DNA from: Dryococelus australis
Taxonomy: Eukaryota > Arthropoda > Insecta > Phasmatodea > Phasmatidae
Reading direction: 5' to 3'
NCBI GenBank assembly: GCA_029891345.1
Contig: CM057009.1
Coordinates: forward strand, 234,041,178 to 234,105,177
DNA: 64,000 nt
A model generated the notes under the pieces. It had not been told where the DNA came from. It ran no database searches and saw only the letters and a list, made by a program, of their open reading frames with translations. The translations under genes and the position numbers were made by a program. Position 1 is the stretch's first letter; every line of letters starts with the position of its first letter. Shown here one piece after another: positions 23,188 through 36,119 of the stretch.

Positions 23188-24026
23188 TCATTACAGTTCA
23201 TGCATGTTGAACTATAGTTTTCTGGTTAAGTGATATTGTATTGCACATAAAACTAACCAGTTTATTGGCTGCAATAAAATATATTGTAATATATAGTTTA
23301 TGTGAACAATATTATAAGACTAAAGTTACACACTAAGTAAGATAACTGTTACATACTGTTTGCATTTTACAATTTTATCAACATATTTTGGCACTCATTC
23401 TTACTCCATGTAAGATATATGTTTCCTTTGTATTTTCCTCATTATGTGTATTTTCCATTCACTATATTTATATTTCTCTTCTTACATTTAATGATAAAAT
23501 TCCCTCATAACCACAGAAAGTTTAAAAGGAAATGTGCAACATTACACAACATGCAATACTGGTAAGTAAAGAGTCCCCCTATGCTGATATCATGTACACA
23601 AGCAGTCGAGTTTTGGCTGCCAGATGGTTTCACCTTACTTCTTTAAATCGTGAGGATGACACAGCTACTCAGTTATCATGGCTATAAACTGTTTGGGATT
23701 GACCGAGCACTTCTCAAAACATAAACATGCTGTAATTATGAAAATTCTTATGTGTTTTCTGTAAATGATAACTAAAGTGATTTCGGTTGCCACAAATTTT
23801 GAACATTAGATGTTTAATAAAACATTAATACAAAGAACTTCTTCCTAACAGTTTTATGTCAACACAAGTGTAGATATGCCAGTATTCACATTAAGCTGTA
23901 AGCAGTTGCCAGACAGGAATGTTTCAGAGCTTGTTTCAATTTTACAACAGTAAATTTAATTGCAATAAATCAGTGAGTAACTCATGTTTGTTACAATATC
24001 TTACAAAGAGTTCAATAGACTAAACT
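23188..24026 (-). other. Candidate 3' UTR of the swm-like gene
   Basis: This lies directly downstream of the minus-strand stop codon at 24027-24029. A minus-strand AATAAA is present at 23261-23266 and would give a UTR of roughly 0.8 kb. No other gene is visible. The UTR end is inferred only from this signal. Confidence 0.3.
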
Positions 24027-24273
24027 CTAACTATGAATTTCCAGAGATAATATTTTAAAATCACAATGGGTAAAAAAAAAATTCCCAATATATATTTTAT
24101 GAAAACTACTAACATTAACATCATCAGTCTCATCTAGAAGCAAACTCTCAGTTTCATCCAAGAGATCATCATCACAAGTATCAGGACCATCTTGTTTTGT
24201 ACTTGCTTCAACAAGCGAGTCATGATTGGATGCACAGTGGCGATGTATGTTTGATAACGTGATGTGGCTGCTC
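24027..24273 (-). CDS. swm: Last coding exon of RBM26/27-type gene
   Basis: The minus-strand terminal exon of the RNA-binding protein whose preceding exon is at 44721-44887. The acceptor TTTCCAG|GAGC at 24274-24275 follows a run of 28 T. The incoming CG of the previous exon plus the first G here makes an Arg codon, so the phase fits. The peptide is polar and then acidic, with DDDLLDETESLLLDETDD. It resembles the acidic tail that follows the second RRM in RBM26, RBM27 and swm, although the usual SWRR-like end is not seen. The stop is at 24027-24029. Family members act in nuclear RNA surveillance and polyadenylation. Identity rests mainly on the RRM exon. Confidence 0.6.
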
Positions 24274-24277
24274 CTGG

Positions 24278-24305
24278 AAAAAAAAAAAAAAAAAAAAAAA
24301 AAAAA
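24278..24305 (-). repeat. A28 run (T28 pyrimidine tract of acceptor)
   Basis: Twenty-eight A on the plus strand. On the gene strand it is an uninterrupted T28 ending immediately before CCAG, so it serves as the polypyrimidine tract of the last splice acceptor. Confidence 0.9.
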
Positions 24306-24959
24306 GCAAATTTTTTCCAAGAAATCTATAATATTTATGCAAAAAACTAAACTAAAATATGCTTGTAAAATGTAAGTAAGTACAGTTAAGTTTCTGCACA
24401 CCTGCCAAGACTGTTATGATAATACCCTATGACCAGTTAACACATTTCACTATTTGTGTATACATATAATTGGATAGGTTTAATGTAAAATAAACTATGG
24501 AACATGCATTTGCATTGTGGTTGATTCTTTTTATATAAAAGCTATCAAATTATAACTGTATGAAAAACTTATTCTGATATACACTTATTTGAAGGAAAAC
24601 AAATTATCACCAAGAATGAATTGCACAAGTACAAAAAAAAAATCGCATAGTACCATAATGGCCCAACATAAGTTCCATTTTCCATTAATGTAGTTTGTTA
24701 TACAGATGTGCCACTAGGGGATGTAGATATCCCTAACACACTCAAAGCTGCAAGACACCAAATAAGGCCTTGTGAGCAGTGCGAGTCATACAGCTAAGTT
24801 CAGTGAACATGCAGCATGTCCCTACGGTGTATTTGATAAGCCTTTTCCCAGCTGGTTGGGTTTGACAGAGAATGCATAGTCAATTTCCAAGAGGCAAGTT
24901 GGACATTTTGGTATACTGCTCACAACTTGCACTGTTTTGCCTACACTGTGAGTCAGTGT
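24306..24959. other. No recognised gene (intronic)
   Basis: AT-rich intronic DNA. The part after about 24700 may include the degenerate 5' end of the Tc1 element, but no inverted terminal repeat could be defined. Confidence 0.35.
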
Positions 24960-25570
24960 TAGATACAGTCCGAACAGAAGGGTACACACGCTCATCATGA
25001 AGGATCAAGTCAACTCCAGCAGACCATCAACACAGAGGATTATTACATTGTGTGACAGGCTGCAACCACTCCACAGGCGTTGCTGCACCTGTGTCCACCA
25101 GTTAACACATTCAGGCGGCTAGCAGAGTGCGATCTATCACTGCGGCGTCCCTTATGAGTCAACCATTACGAGCTGAGCAACAATGAGAATGTGTAACCTT
25201 CTGCCAGGAATTGGCAGCTGGCAGACTGGTGACAAGTGGTGTTCAGCAACAAATCATGGTTCTATCTGGATACTGATGATCACTAAATTAAAGTCGGGAG
25301 ACATCCTGGCCAACACCATGATCCATGCTTCATTGCTGAGCAGCACAACGGCCCAACGAGAGAAGTCATGGTGTGGGGTGCCATTTCCTATGATTCGTGC
25401 AGACTGATGGTAGTGCTTAATGGGAACCTGATGGCACAGTGATATCTCCAGGAAATTCTGCGACCATGTGCGCTCCCCTTCCCGGTGCAGCTTGACAACC
25501 CCATTTTCAGCAGGATAATGCCCAGTCTCTCATAGAACGGGTATCTCCGGCCTGCCTTTGTGATGTAAAC
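24960..25570 (+). pseudogene. Tc1-family transposase relic
   Basis: A decayed Tc1/mariner-superfamily transposase on the plus strand. Readable blocks across frames are RRLAECDLSLRRPL near 25115-25155, then NWQLADW and VVFSNKSWFYLD near 25205-25270 (the family has FSDES, so the first catalytic Asp reads Asn here). They continue with EVMVWGAISYDS near 25365-25400, the hallmark MVWGAI motif. QQDNA near 25510 carries the second catalytic Asp. Only about the last two thirds of the usual 340 residues is recognisable. Several stops and frameshifts make it non-functional. It lies inside the swm intron, in the opposite orientation. Confidence 0.8.
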
Positions 25571-25763
25571 AAGTTTTGTTGGCTTGCCGTTTTAATGGAT
25601 TTTATCCATTTCTAAAGATTTTTAACACACTATAAAAATCAAAACCTGATGTTTAGGTTTTTTTAATTTTTTTATAGCCCTTTGCTAAAAGCGGCGACAC
25701 TAGCACCCACAGCAGTGTGTCAGTTTCACTGATGCATTTGTTTGAAAGATTCTTACAATTGAG

Positions 25764-25847
25764 GTGGATAATTCAGCGAAATATTTTGGACATACACTAT
25801 TGCTTCAATATAGGGGATGTCCAAAATATTTTGCTAAATTATTCACT
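25764..25847. repeat. 30-bp imperfect inverted repeat
   Basis: Left arm 25764-25793 and right arm 25818-25847 are inverted copies with about four mismatches, sharing the core AATATTTTGGACAT and its complement around a loop of about 24 bases. This could be two facing terminal repeats of a very small element, or a transcribed hairpin. Confidence 0.7.
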
Positions 25848-26084
25848 TGCACAGGTATACTGTATGATTGCATGCAAAGGCCAAGGCCATTATTGAAAAG
25901 AACCTTTGCCGCAAATTGCTGTTTTTATGCATGCAATCCGAATTTGGTAAATGCGTTTTGCAATTATCATTGATATCACAATGAAGAGGAAATGAAAAGT
26001 ATCACTGATATAGTCATATAAACTAAAGTATAAGTGTGAGTGGAGAAAAGAATTAACATGGTTTGTACATTCCAAACCAAAACA

Positions 26085-26252
26085 CCTACATTATATATGT
26101 AAACGTCTTTCATATGCACTTTTTTTTCTGTAATTTGCAATTTTTTTTTAATTCCAAGGATTTCACAGGACTTGACCCAATGTTTCCAGGATTTTACAGG
26201 ATTTTTATATACAAGAACCATGTTTTCAGCTTCAGGGCTGGTGGCAGCCCTG
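26085..26252 (-). mobile_element. hAT-like element terminus
   Basis: On the minus strand a terminus starts at 26252 with CAGGGCTGCCACCAGCCCTG and continues with repeated AATCCTGTAAAATCCTGG-type motifs. This style is typical of hAT termini and their non-autonomous derivatives. The terminal 20 bases are themselves palindromic. A candidate 8-bp duplication partner (CACTAAGA, 26253-26260) was not found at another end, so only one end is assigned. Confidence 0.4.
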
Positions 26253-26568
26253 CACTAAGAGCATCCTGCAAGTGTTGGTGCCCTACAATACAAGTTTGGT
26301 GTCACGGTGCCACATAATATTTTGATGTTTTTTTTGTGCATACTACCATGCCCTGTGCTTATATCCACTTGCGATGACATCTTAAGTATAATCATTTTTT
26401 TGAAAATGAGTGTTGCCTCTCTCCATCACTTCCCTTGTCCAATCCCTTTTAAGCAAGTGAAGTAGTGTGCCACTGGCATTACTATTGACCCAAACAGTGC
26501 GTGGAGATTTACAAAGATTTGCTGCTGCGAGTGCTGCTGCTGTGAAGCATATTAGGACTCATGTAGGA

Positions 26569-26619
26569 CAGTACATAGGACCCTTAAGGACATTCTGTCC
26601 TTAAGGGTCCTATGTACTG
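26569..26619. repeat. Perfect 24-bp palindrome, 3-base loop
   Basis: The arms 26569-26592 and 26596-26619 are exact reverse complements with TTC between them. The left arm begins CAGTACATAGGACCC. Arms of this length with no mismatch and almost no loop are rare in decayed intronic DNA. They imply recent formation or a strongly constrained hairpin. Confidence 0.95.
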
Positions 26620-26906
26620 AAACATTTTCTGTGAAATCGTTGTTTGCGTGCAAGAGCGTATCTCTGTAAATAAAAGTACTGGAAATGCAAAGTTTTGCCA
26701 GAAAGGGTAAAAAAACGATTATCTACACCCTTATTTCTTTTTAATTTTGTCATATTAAGTGTATCCTTGGAGAAAAAATTTGTGAAAATGGTCAAATATT
26801 ATATTTTTAAAGCTTGACTATGCAGTTTCCTTAAGCGGCAAGAGAAAAGTACAAAAATACAGGCGTAGTTTAATCTGTGGTCTTTCATCGCGTGTAATAA
26901 AATCCC

Positions 26907-27671
26907 TGTTACAGATCTAATTTGCACAGTGCAGGGCCATGATGGAAACACTGCAGCTTTGTGCGTAGGAGTGATGAGGCACTAGGCATGCATGTTAGTG
27001 TTGCCCATATTGCTCCCTCGCTCCTTCACCTTGGATGCGCAGCTACATGGTCCTCTTAAAAGGATTGAATGTCTGGGGTTATCTTTGCATGAATGTTCTG
27101 TTCTTCACATTAATCTCTCTCAGCAAGACTCAACGTGCACCTTCTGGATTTCACCAGTTGGTCTATTCAAGCTGCGATGGGCCTCCGAGCCACCAGGCTA
27201 GAGTTTGGAGCATTGTACGATTAGAGAAGTAAGGTGTGCAAAGACAGCGATGCTACAAGCCAGCAAAGTAATGAGTGATGACAGTGACCAGCGAGAACAA
27301 CTTCTGCCGAATATCAGCATTGGTACAGTGGAGAGAGAGACTAACAGGTGGGGCTATTGAACTCGATGTTTGAATGCTAGACATTTGGAATGATGGCAAG
27401 GGACAGTTTGATGGAATATGTGTAAATAGTAAGTGTGAATTAACTAACTGTAACCAATATAGACACAGTAATAGGACTTCAATTAGAATTAGAATTGACA
27501 TCAAATATTGCACTGAGAAAAAAAACAGTAAATAGTATAAATATGTAGTTTAATGTTGTAAATAATAGCTGTGTGTACATGTAAAGATTTAGAAATAAAT
27601 GAAAAATTACATTTTTTTAACTGCATCCTCCATCCTTCCAAACTTGGATATGCCCCTGGCATCTTGTAAGA
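26907..27671 (+). repeat. 5' LTR of element B
   Basis: It starts TGTTACAG and ends at ATCTTGTAAGA, next to the primer-binding site. It aligns along its length with 31698-32488 and 45613-46413. Shared blocks include TGTAGTTTAATGTTGT and GTAACCAATATAGA. A GTAAATAGTATAAATATG stretch near 27530 may hold the promoter. Confidence 0.85.
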
Positions 27672-27672
27672 C

Positions 27673-27690
27673 TGGTGTCAGAAGTGGGAT
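27673..27690 (+). other. Primer-binding site, tRNA-Leu type
   Basis: TGGTGTCAGAAGTGGGAT is complementary to the 3' end of insect leucine tRNAs as I know them (…ATCCCACTTCTGACACCA). It lies one base after the LTR end. Element C has a mutated version at 46415-46431. Confidence 0.75.
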
Positions 27691-27892
27691 ACAAGAATTC
27701 AATTGTAAATTTGGCTATGCAATAGGCTAATAATTGGTGATATTAAAATAAATACATAAATTATAGCTGTAGGCTGAATAACTAAGGTTATTTTGTACAA
27801 ACTTTGCAGTGAATGTTAACTATAAAAAATTCTGCAAATATGGAATTACTACCAACAGTAATTGAGGGGGATAAATAGTCAAGTTGAAACAG

Positions 27893-28994
<1,102 letters not shown>

Positions 28995-29980
28995 ACAGCT
29001 TGGCTCGATTGAAGATGTAAAAAATAAAATAAGTAATGGGAATGTGAATGTAAAGTCTGTTGTAAATAGTATAAATGAGAATGTAAATAGCCAGGTAATT
29101 AATAGGATTGATTTAGTAGATAGGAAAACTGACAAAGTAAATGAAAATGAGATAATAAAATAGAAAACATCAGTGAGTTCGTGACTATGAGAACTGACAG
29201 TGTGGACAAAAAATTGACAGTGTAACAAAAGTTGTTGACAGTGTCAGTAGAACGATGGACAGTGTTGAGAACAAAATTAGTACACTGGAGAAGGAATGGA
29301 AGGAATTTCCTCAGCAGTGGACTCCAACTATCACCACATTAATAGTTGACAAAAGTGAGGAAGCAGTGCAAGTTGTAATCAATACAGCAACCTCGGTGGA
29401 TAGCTTGCAGCTGTGCGGTATTGATGTTTTGCAGCCAGGAGTGGGGAAGGAGGTCGTAATTAAGACCACACCTTATGATACTTGTACTCATTGATGGAGT
29501 ACCATAATGATTTTGAATTAGTCGCCGCTCTGAATAACTGGTCAGATGAACAAAGGGTTAATTACCTCGCCGTTGTACTGAGAGGCCCTGCACTGAGCAT
29601 TCTGCAATCTTTGCCAGAGCGACAGTAAATGCAGTACCCCATACTGGTGTTACATTTCAGTGACCGATAAATGTGACATGCCCACAATGCCCAACTGCAA
29701 AGTCGCACCAGGCAACCAGGGGAGCCACTTCAATAGGTATGGCAAGACATTGAACAGCTGTCCCACCTATCTCTGGAATGATGATACAGGAGGCACTCAA
29801 CATTACTGCAGTCAGCTTCAGCTATACCATCGATGACACACAGATACAGCAAATAAGCTTTGAGAGTCCTTTTTACTGGTGGAACTGTGTGCACCCACCT
29901 CCAAATTCTCAGTCTCCAGGGAAATGTGTGTGAATCTACCTCCGCATCTTTGACTCTCAACTGCTGTGTGCTCGTCATCA

Positions 29981-30649
29981 GGATAGCTAAGACACAATGG
30001 AACTTTACCTATGAAATATTTATTTGAAAGTTATAGTATCATTTCTTATCATGCACTTTTTTTTTATATAGTGGTTATACATTTAATATTATGACCTGTC
30101 CAAGTGTTTTGGAGCTAACTTATCAATATACTTTGTTTGAGGTAGGTACTCTTTCTTAAGCAGTCAATTTATTTTGAGGATGTTTTAAATAAAGTTCAAT
30201 TAATCTCTTTTACATTCTGACAAAAGGTTTGTCAATTTGTGTTGCATGATCTCTATTATGTTGCCAATCATTTTGTCTTGCAGTATTATTTATAAATTTG
30301 TTGACTTCTTAAAAGAAAATAAATAAATTTAATAAAAGATTTAATAATGCACAATCACAAGTCACATCTTTTATTTATAAATAAATGAGTTTTCCTCTGG
30401 GCCTATATGTTTCTAATTATACAAGAGAATATATATATATATATATTTGATTCTCTCTTTTGTGGCATGTACAATCACCCAACATGGTTATTTGATTATA
30501 TGGCTTCCTCATTATTTTTTTGTGCCAGGTCCTTTGGAAATTTAGTAATATAATGCAGATTTGTTATGTTATTGTGTCTTTTGTCTTATGTTGTTTGTGC
30601 CAAGGACTTGGGGAATTTTTTTAAATGTGAAAGTTAAAATTTTTCCAAT
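29981..30649. other. Non-coding stretch where element B lacks PR-RT-RNase H
   Basis: About 670 AT-rich bases with a short TA run near 30430-30446. No protease, RT or RNase H motif is readable. Most of pol has been deleted, or replaced by unrelated DNA. Confidence 0.5.
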
Positions 30650-31684
30650 GGCACTTTGCTGTTAATAAGACCCTCCACAGAGTTAAGACTGAGATTGTAC
30701 TGGATACATTGTCAGGAGGATGTTGATAAATGGTGCCGAATGTGCGACATCTATACCGCGAGGAAGGAACCAAGGACTAGAGGAGACAAGGTCACATTTA
30801 GAAATATAATATTGGAGTCCCATTTGAGAGGATTGCAGCAGATATTCTGGGCTCTTTGTCTGTCACACAGAGAGGTAATTGGTGTCTACTGGTGGCCCAA
30901 AATTACTTTACTAAGTGGACTTCGGTTACTCCTTTCCCAAACTAAGAAACACCTACTGAGGCCGATGGACTCGTATAAGTCTTCTCGAGGTCTGGCATGC
31001 CAATAGAACTCCATTCTGATCAGGGATGGAATTTTGAAGCTGCTGTGTTCCAGGCCGTAACAAAGATTCTGGGGATGAAAAATAATATGACTATAGCCTT
31101 ACATCCTCAGTACGATAGAATGGTCGAAAGGTTTAACTGCACCTTTGTGCACTACCTACCAATCTTTGCGGTGGACAACCAAAAGGGCTGGGATTAAAAG
31201 GTGCCATTGTTTCTCCTTGCTTTCCACTCAGCAGTTAACGAGTTTACAGGACCAACATCAAGGATGCTGTTTGGGAGGAAGCTGTGCCTCCCAAGTGACC
31301 TGCTATTTGGCCAATCAACAGAAGAGGAAGCTGATGCCCCTGATTATGCCAGCAAATTATGACATAGACCAGTTGGCATTCATGATTTTATTCAACTCAA
31401 GGAAAAACAGTGACAGGATGAAGAGGCAATATGACACAAAAATGTTGGGTAAGGTATTTTCAGGGCAACTGAAATGGCTGTACAACACACAGAGGTGAAA
31501 AGGATACTGTCCGAAGCTACATAAATGTCGGGGAGGTGACCACAGGAAACTGAAGAGATCAATGATGTGGTCTTACGTATTTATTGTCAAGTCTCTCTGG
31601 TAAAGCTGAAGGTTCTCCACATCGACTCACTGGAACTCTATGAAGGTCTGGATGATGCAGACACTGTTTGGGACAGACAGACTT
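30650..31684 (+). pseudogene. Element B integrase relic
   Basis: The gypsy integrase (Pol C-terminus) in broken frames. The zinc-binding region reads RLRLYWIHCQEDVDKWCRMC with ARKEPRTRG (about 30690-30785). The core shows a trace of the first catalytic segment near 30840-30930 and then PIELHSDQGWNFEAAVF with the second catalytic Asp (about 31000-31055). ALHPQYDRMVERFN has Glu at the third catalytic position (31098-31140). The tail reads DRMKRQYDTKMLGK (near 31410-31450), then the usual C-terminal barrel, decayed. It ends just before the polypurine tract. The motifs resemble mdg3/micropia-type gypsy elements. Confidence 0.85.
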
Positions 31685-31697
31685 GAGGAAGGGACAG
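31685..31697 (+). other. Polypurine tract of element B
   Basis: GAGGAAGGGACAG lies directly before the TGTTACATG start of the 3' LTR, the expected site for plus-strand DNA priming. Confidence 0.7.
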
Positions 31698-32488
31698 TGT
31701 TACATGTTGCCAATCTGCATCACCTCCCTTGCCCCATTCCACTTGGGCATGCAAAGGAGTTAATCAAGGGCATTATTGGTAACCCAAAGATTGTGCGGAG
31801 AAATGTTTACCGCTGTGCATGCCACTGCTGCGAAAAGCCTATTTGGGACTCGTGCCACCTTCTGCCCTTGAGGAGACTGAATGTCTGGTGTTTTTGTTAC
31901 TCAAAGATCTGGTCATGCTCTTAGTCTCTCACAGTGAGTCTTGGAGTGTGGTGAACCCAAGATCACACCAGCTGGTCTGTTTAATTTGTGACAGTCCTCC
32001 AAGCTGACAGTATAGAGCTTGGAGAATTGTACCGCTATAAGAGCTAGGTGTGCGGAGCCAGCAAAGCAACGAGTGGCAATGAGTGTGACCTGCGAGAGTG
32101 AAGTCCACAGACTGCAAGCATCGGTACAGTTGAGAGTGAGACTGACGGATGGGACAACTGAACTGTATGCGTAACAGAAATTTGGAATTATAACAATAGA
32201 TAGATTGAATATGTGTAAATAATGAGTGTGAATGAAGTGACTGTATGTAACCAATATAGAAACAGTGATAAAGACTTTAATCAGAATTGAGACTGACCTT
32301 AAACATTGTTATCACTGAGAATTACAAGAGTTAATAATGGAGATATGTAGTTTAATGTTGTGAATAATAACTGTTTATTTTTAAAGCATTATAAGTATAT
32401 TAAAAATGAAATTTTTTTGTTTTATTTATTTTTTAAGTAATACCACCAACACTCACGAGCTCGGATATGGCCCTGGCATCTCATACCA
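31698..32488 (+). repeat. 3' LTR of element B
   Basis: It starts TGTTACATGTTGCC after the polypurine tract and ends near CATACCA. It aligns with 26907-27671 but is clearly diverged from it, so the insertion is old or gene conversion has not kept the copies alike. Frames at 31640-32254 are chance readings in the LTR. Confidence 0.85.
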
Positions 32489-33979
32489 ATATGCTAAAAT
32501 TGGTTTTACATAACTTAATTCCTTTTCAGATAGGGAAAAAATTTAAGCCAATGTTCCAAGATGTTTATAAGAGGGTTTGGCACAGATTTACATCACATCT
32601 ACACCTTATCAGTATTCCAGAATGTTATAATACAAACCAGTGCATAATTTAAATTATGGTTGATCTCTTAAATATAGGGCACAGATTTTATTGATTTATG
32701 AGTGAACATAAAAATGAATCCACAGAATGTGCTAAGCACATTTTAGAATTTTAAGCATTTTACTTCTTGAATTATGATTTCAAAACCCAACATAAATGTG
32801 TTTCAAATTGTTACTCACTGTGATGCACATATGAAAGAAAGTCATAAGAAACTAACATGGTTTTAATGGTATAGGAAAAAAATATGTTGGGAAACACTAT
32901 ATTACATGTTATGTATGTTTTAAGAAACGCTCCCATTTCTAGAAACTTAACAAGACACAATTGTTTCTTTATTTATATTTTATCAATATAACACGTTAAC
33001 ATATTTTGATAGCTCAGTTGGCTGAGACATGAGGTCAGAAACAGTATGTATTTTCAAAGTTAAAATAAAAATCTATGTAATTTTTACTATTGTACTATCA
33101 CATAATAAAACATGCATTACATTATTGTTCATTTCTGATTATATATATTTCCGAAACACAGAGACATAATAATGAAAGAATTTTTACTCCAAAAATTACA
33201 CTTCTAGGTAGGTAACACACAATTTTTTACAATAATTACAGCAATCCCTGGGAAATGTCTTCAACAAAACTACTCTTCAAATAAAGAAACGAACTTATAT
33301 AATTTTTGTCTAATTACTTAACTAAATTAATATAAAAGTGAACAAATGATAGAAATGTAGCTGTGAGCCTGTCTGTGCAAACCATGTTCATACCTACAGT
33401 TGTCAGATGCAAAGCTATTCAATAGGTTTGATTAATATAAAAATTTTAATATGTACTTCCAGTTAATTAAGAAGTAATGACTTATTGTTTGATCTTTAAA
33501 TAATAATGTTTTCCAGCAAGAAATTAGATGAGTTGAGTGTTTCTAGAATAAATTTTAATTGCACAAAAGTTTGCAAACATCTGTATATTTGTTAGACCAT
33601 ACAATATAAAACAATTAATGTTGTATAAAGTAACAAGTTGAACAACTACTATGCTGCATGTAATTTCAGTGTTTTGACATTGATGCAATGACAAATTTAA
33701 TTCATAAACATTTTTCAGCTTTCACACTTTCTGGTTTTTCTGTATCAAATGAGCAGTACAGTGTAGCTCAAATGGGTGAAACAGCTAGATACAGTATATA
33801 TTAATTCAAACTTATGTCGCAAAAACTGATATAAAACTCCATAAACTTGCAGTTCTGCTGTTGAAACAAATGTGCATATACCATTTATAACTAATGTCTC
33901 CTAATTTATACAGTAAAAGAAAGTCCACTATAGTATAGAAATATTAAAACATTACTAACAAAGATGTTAAAAATAATAT
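32489..33979. other. No recognised gene (intronic)
   Basis: About 1.5 kb of AT-rich intron. Two short segments, near 33005-33065 and 33765-33815, each read like a decayed tRNA-type box A (TAGCTCAGTTGG, TAGCTCAAATGG) followed by a TTCAAA-type box B. They might be very old SINE heads. Confidence 0.35.
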
Positions 33980-34345
33980 TGTTACGTGTCGCTGCTTTGC
34001 ATTACGCAAATTTGCAAAGGGTCTGTGAAGGAGAAAGTAGTGATATGATAGCGGGCAATGAAAACTAAGGAATTTTGAAAGTTCAGTGTATGATAAGCCA
34101 AGAAACCCATTTCTTGTTTCAAAGGCATCCACCGTGCATACCTCTGCATGTTACTGCAATAAGCCTTTGGTGGCACATTGAATTTCTAATGCTATCTGAA
34201 GGAATATTCTGTTTTAATGACCTAGTTTCTTCAAGAGTAACTCGGGGTGCGGTGAACCTCAGATGGTCAGGGCGACTGATATTTAAGCACGACGGGCCTC
34301 CGAGCAGAGAGTTTATGAGAGTTTGGATGATTGTGCAACCTTGTG
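33980..34345 (+). repeat. LTR fragment related to elements B and C
   Basis: It opens TGTTACGTGTCGCTGC. Near 34250-34340 it contains GGGCCTCCGAGC and GAGAGTTTGGATGATTGTGC, matching the middle of the element B LTR (GGGCCTCCGAGC, AGAGTTTGGAGCATTG). The second half of the LTR is missing, and it is the most diverged copy of the family here. Confidence 0.5.
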
Positions 34346-34410
34346 CAAATCACAATATACGACAGTTATAAACCACAACATAGTAAAACAATGGCAATAA
34401 AATACTTGCA

Positions 34411-34736
34411 TTTTAGGGGCCACAGTGGCTGAGTGGTTAGCCCACTCGCCTCCCACCAAGGCAATTCAAGTTCAATCCCCTGCTGGGTCACTCTGGATTT
34501 TCGCATGTGGGAATGATGCCAGATGATACAGTTGGTCAGCGGGTTTTCTCAGGGATCTCCTGTTTCCCCTGCCCTTTCAATCCAGCAATGCTCCATACCC
34601 ACTTAAATCACCCTCATCTGCTCTCAAGACCTCAATGTTAAGAGCCATCCAAAGCTCTTCACTCACTCACATTTTACGACCAATATTCACTTGCAAAAAA
34701 AGGTTGTCACTTATTGAGAGACGAAATGAAAAAAAG
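34411..34736 (+). mobile_element. tRNA-derived SINE, plus strand
   Basis: The head reads GGGGCCACAGTGGCTGAGTGG (box A) followed about 45 bases later by AGTTCAATCCC (box B), the split RNA polymerase III promoter of a tRNA. The body runs to an A-rich tail (GAAATGAAAAAAAG). ATACTTG occurs at 34402-34408 and 34737-34743 as a probable target duplication. Confidence 0.8.
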
Positions 34737-34743
34737 ATACTTG

Positions 34744-36119
34744 TCATGAGAGTTGGGACAATAGTGCCTGAAAAACTCTTAATTTATAGCTGCATCAATA
34801 ATTGTTGTCACCTGTGTACACTAGAAAATTAAGTACATATCCAATTTTCCAACTGCACAGAACCAACAATCTCATTATAAACCTATGGCATTTCTATGCA
34901 ATGTTTTATCAGAAAGACAAATGCACCGTCTGCTAGACACTTTGATCAATACTGACATATTAATGTGGGCAAAAACTTGAATGTTATATTTATAATATTC
35001 GTATATATTATTTTACTTATACTTTATCATTTAAATACATAATTATTATATTTAGTTGTACTCATACATCAATAGAACTTCTTCTATGGGTTGGTGCATG
35101 GTGGAGGGCTGAGACTGATGTCTCTTCTCTTAAGACAAAGCAAAATTACTTTGGCCAATGTTACTACCAGCCGTACATACTGCTGTGTGGTATGATGCCA
35201 CCACACAAGTTATAACATGTCAAGCTGATCTTGAGTGATAAAGGCACATGACAATGACACAGATAGGAATACAGAAGAATCTACTCATATATATAATGCA
35301 CTGTTAAAACTCAATGTATGAGGCAACATACCAACATAGTAATATACTGTATAACACAGAACACATCTAAAACAATTTTAGTCCGCATTGCTGAAAGTGA
35401 AGTTATGTTACTCTAAAATAAGAAACCACTTAACCAATTTCATAAAAAAAAAAGATATTGTTGTCTATTTGTTATGTACTTACTGTATATGATCGATAAT
35501 ATAAATATCCCCAGCAGTACCATGCAATTGATAAAACTATCCAAATTTCAAGTTCAAGTTCTAATTTTTTATGTGACTAAATTACAGGAACCTGGGCTAC
35601 AGTTATAACAGCAGTTTGATTAAGGCTTGGCATCACCCACTATATATGAGTCTATCATTCCCTGCCTACTTAAGTTTTTACCAAGCCAAATAAACAAATG
35701 CTACTACAGAAATTGAGCCAAATGTCTTACGCCCCTTCCAGGATGAGCAGCTGGCAGTCAAGCAGTCTGTAGTCGGACAGCCACAGAACTTGGTCAGTGA
35801 ACTTGATCTTGGACTACTGACTTTATTTTAGGAGTTAGAAACTGCTGTTTAAAATCACATTGGTCATGAAAAGCTGCTCTGTTGATATTGGAATACAGAT
35901 ATAAAAACAAAACCATGAACCAGGAAACCTTGTAGCATTGCAATGAGTAATAATTTATATTTTTTTTTGGGAATCATTGAAATTTTCTATATTTCTCTGT
36001 TACGGATAATAATTCATTTAATGTTTAGAAGATAGTGGCAATAATAATATGTTTGTATTTTTTATACGTTAGTTTTTCAAAATTTATTATTTTATACGAG
36101 TCATTGTATCAGTAGTAAT
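34744..36119. other. No recognised gene (intronic)
   Basis: AT-rich intronic DNA without coding similarity, inverted termini or clear repeats. Confidence 0.4.

Noticed and set aside
31913-32254. 113-codon minus-strand ORF
   Set aside because: It lies in the 3' LTR of element B. The other LTR copies do not keep the frame open.
33005-33065. tRNA-like box A in the intron
   Set aside because: It lacks a cloverleaf and has no intact box B. At most it is a very old SINE head, so no tRNA gene was called.
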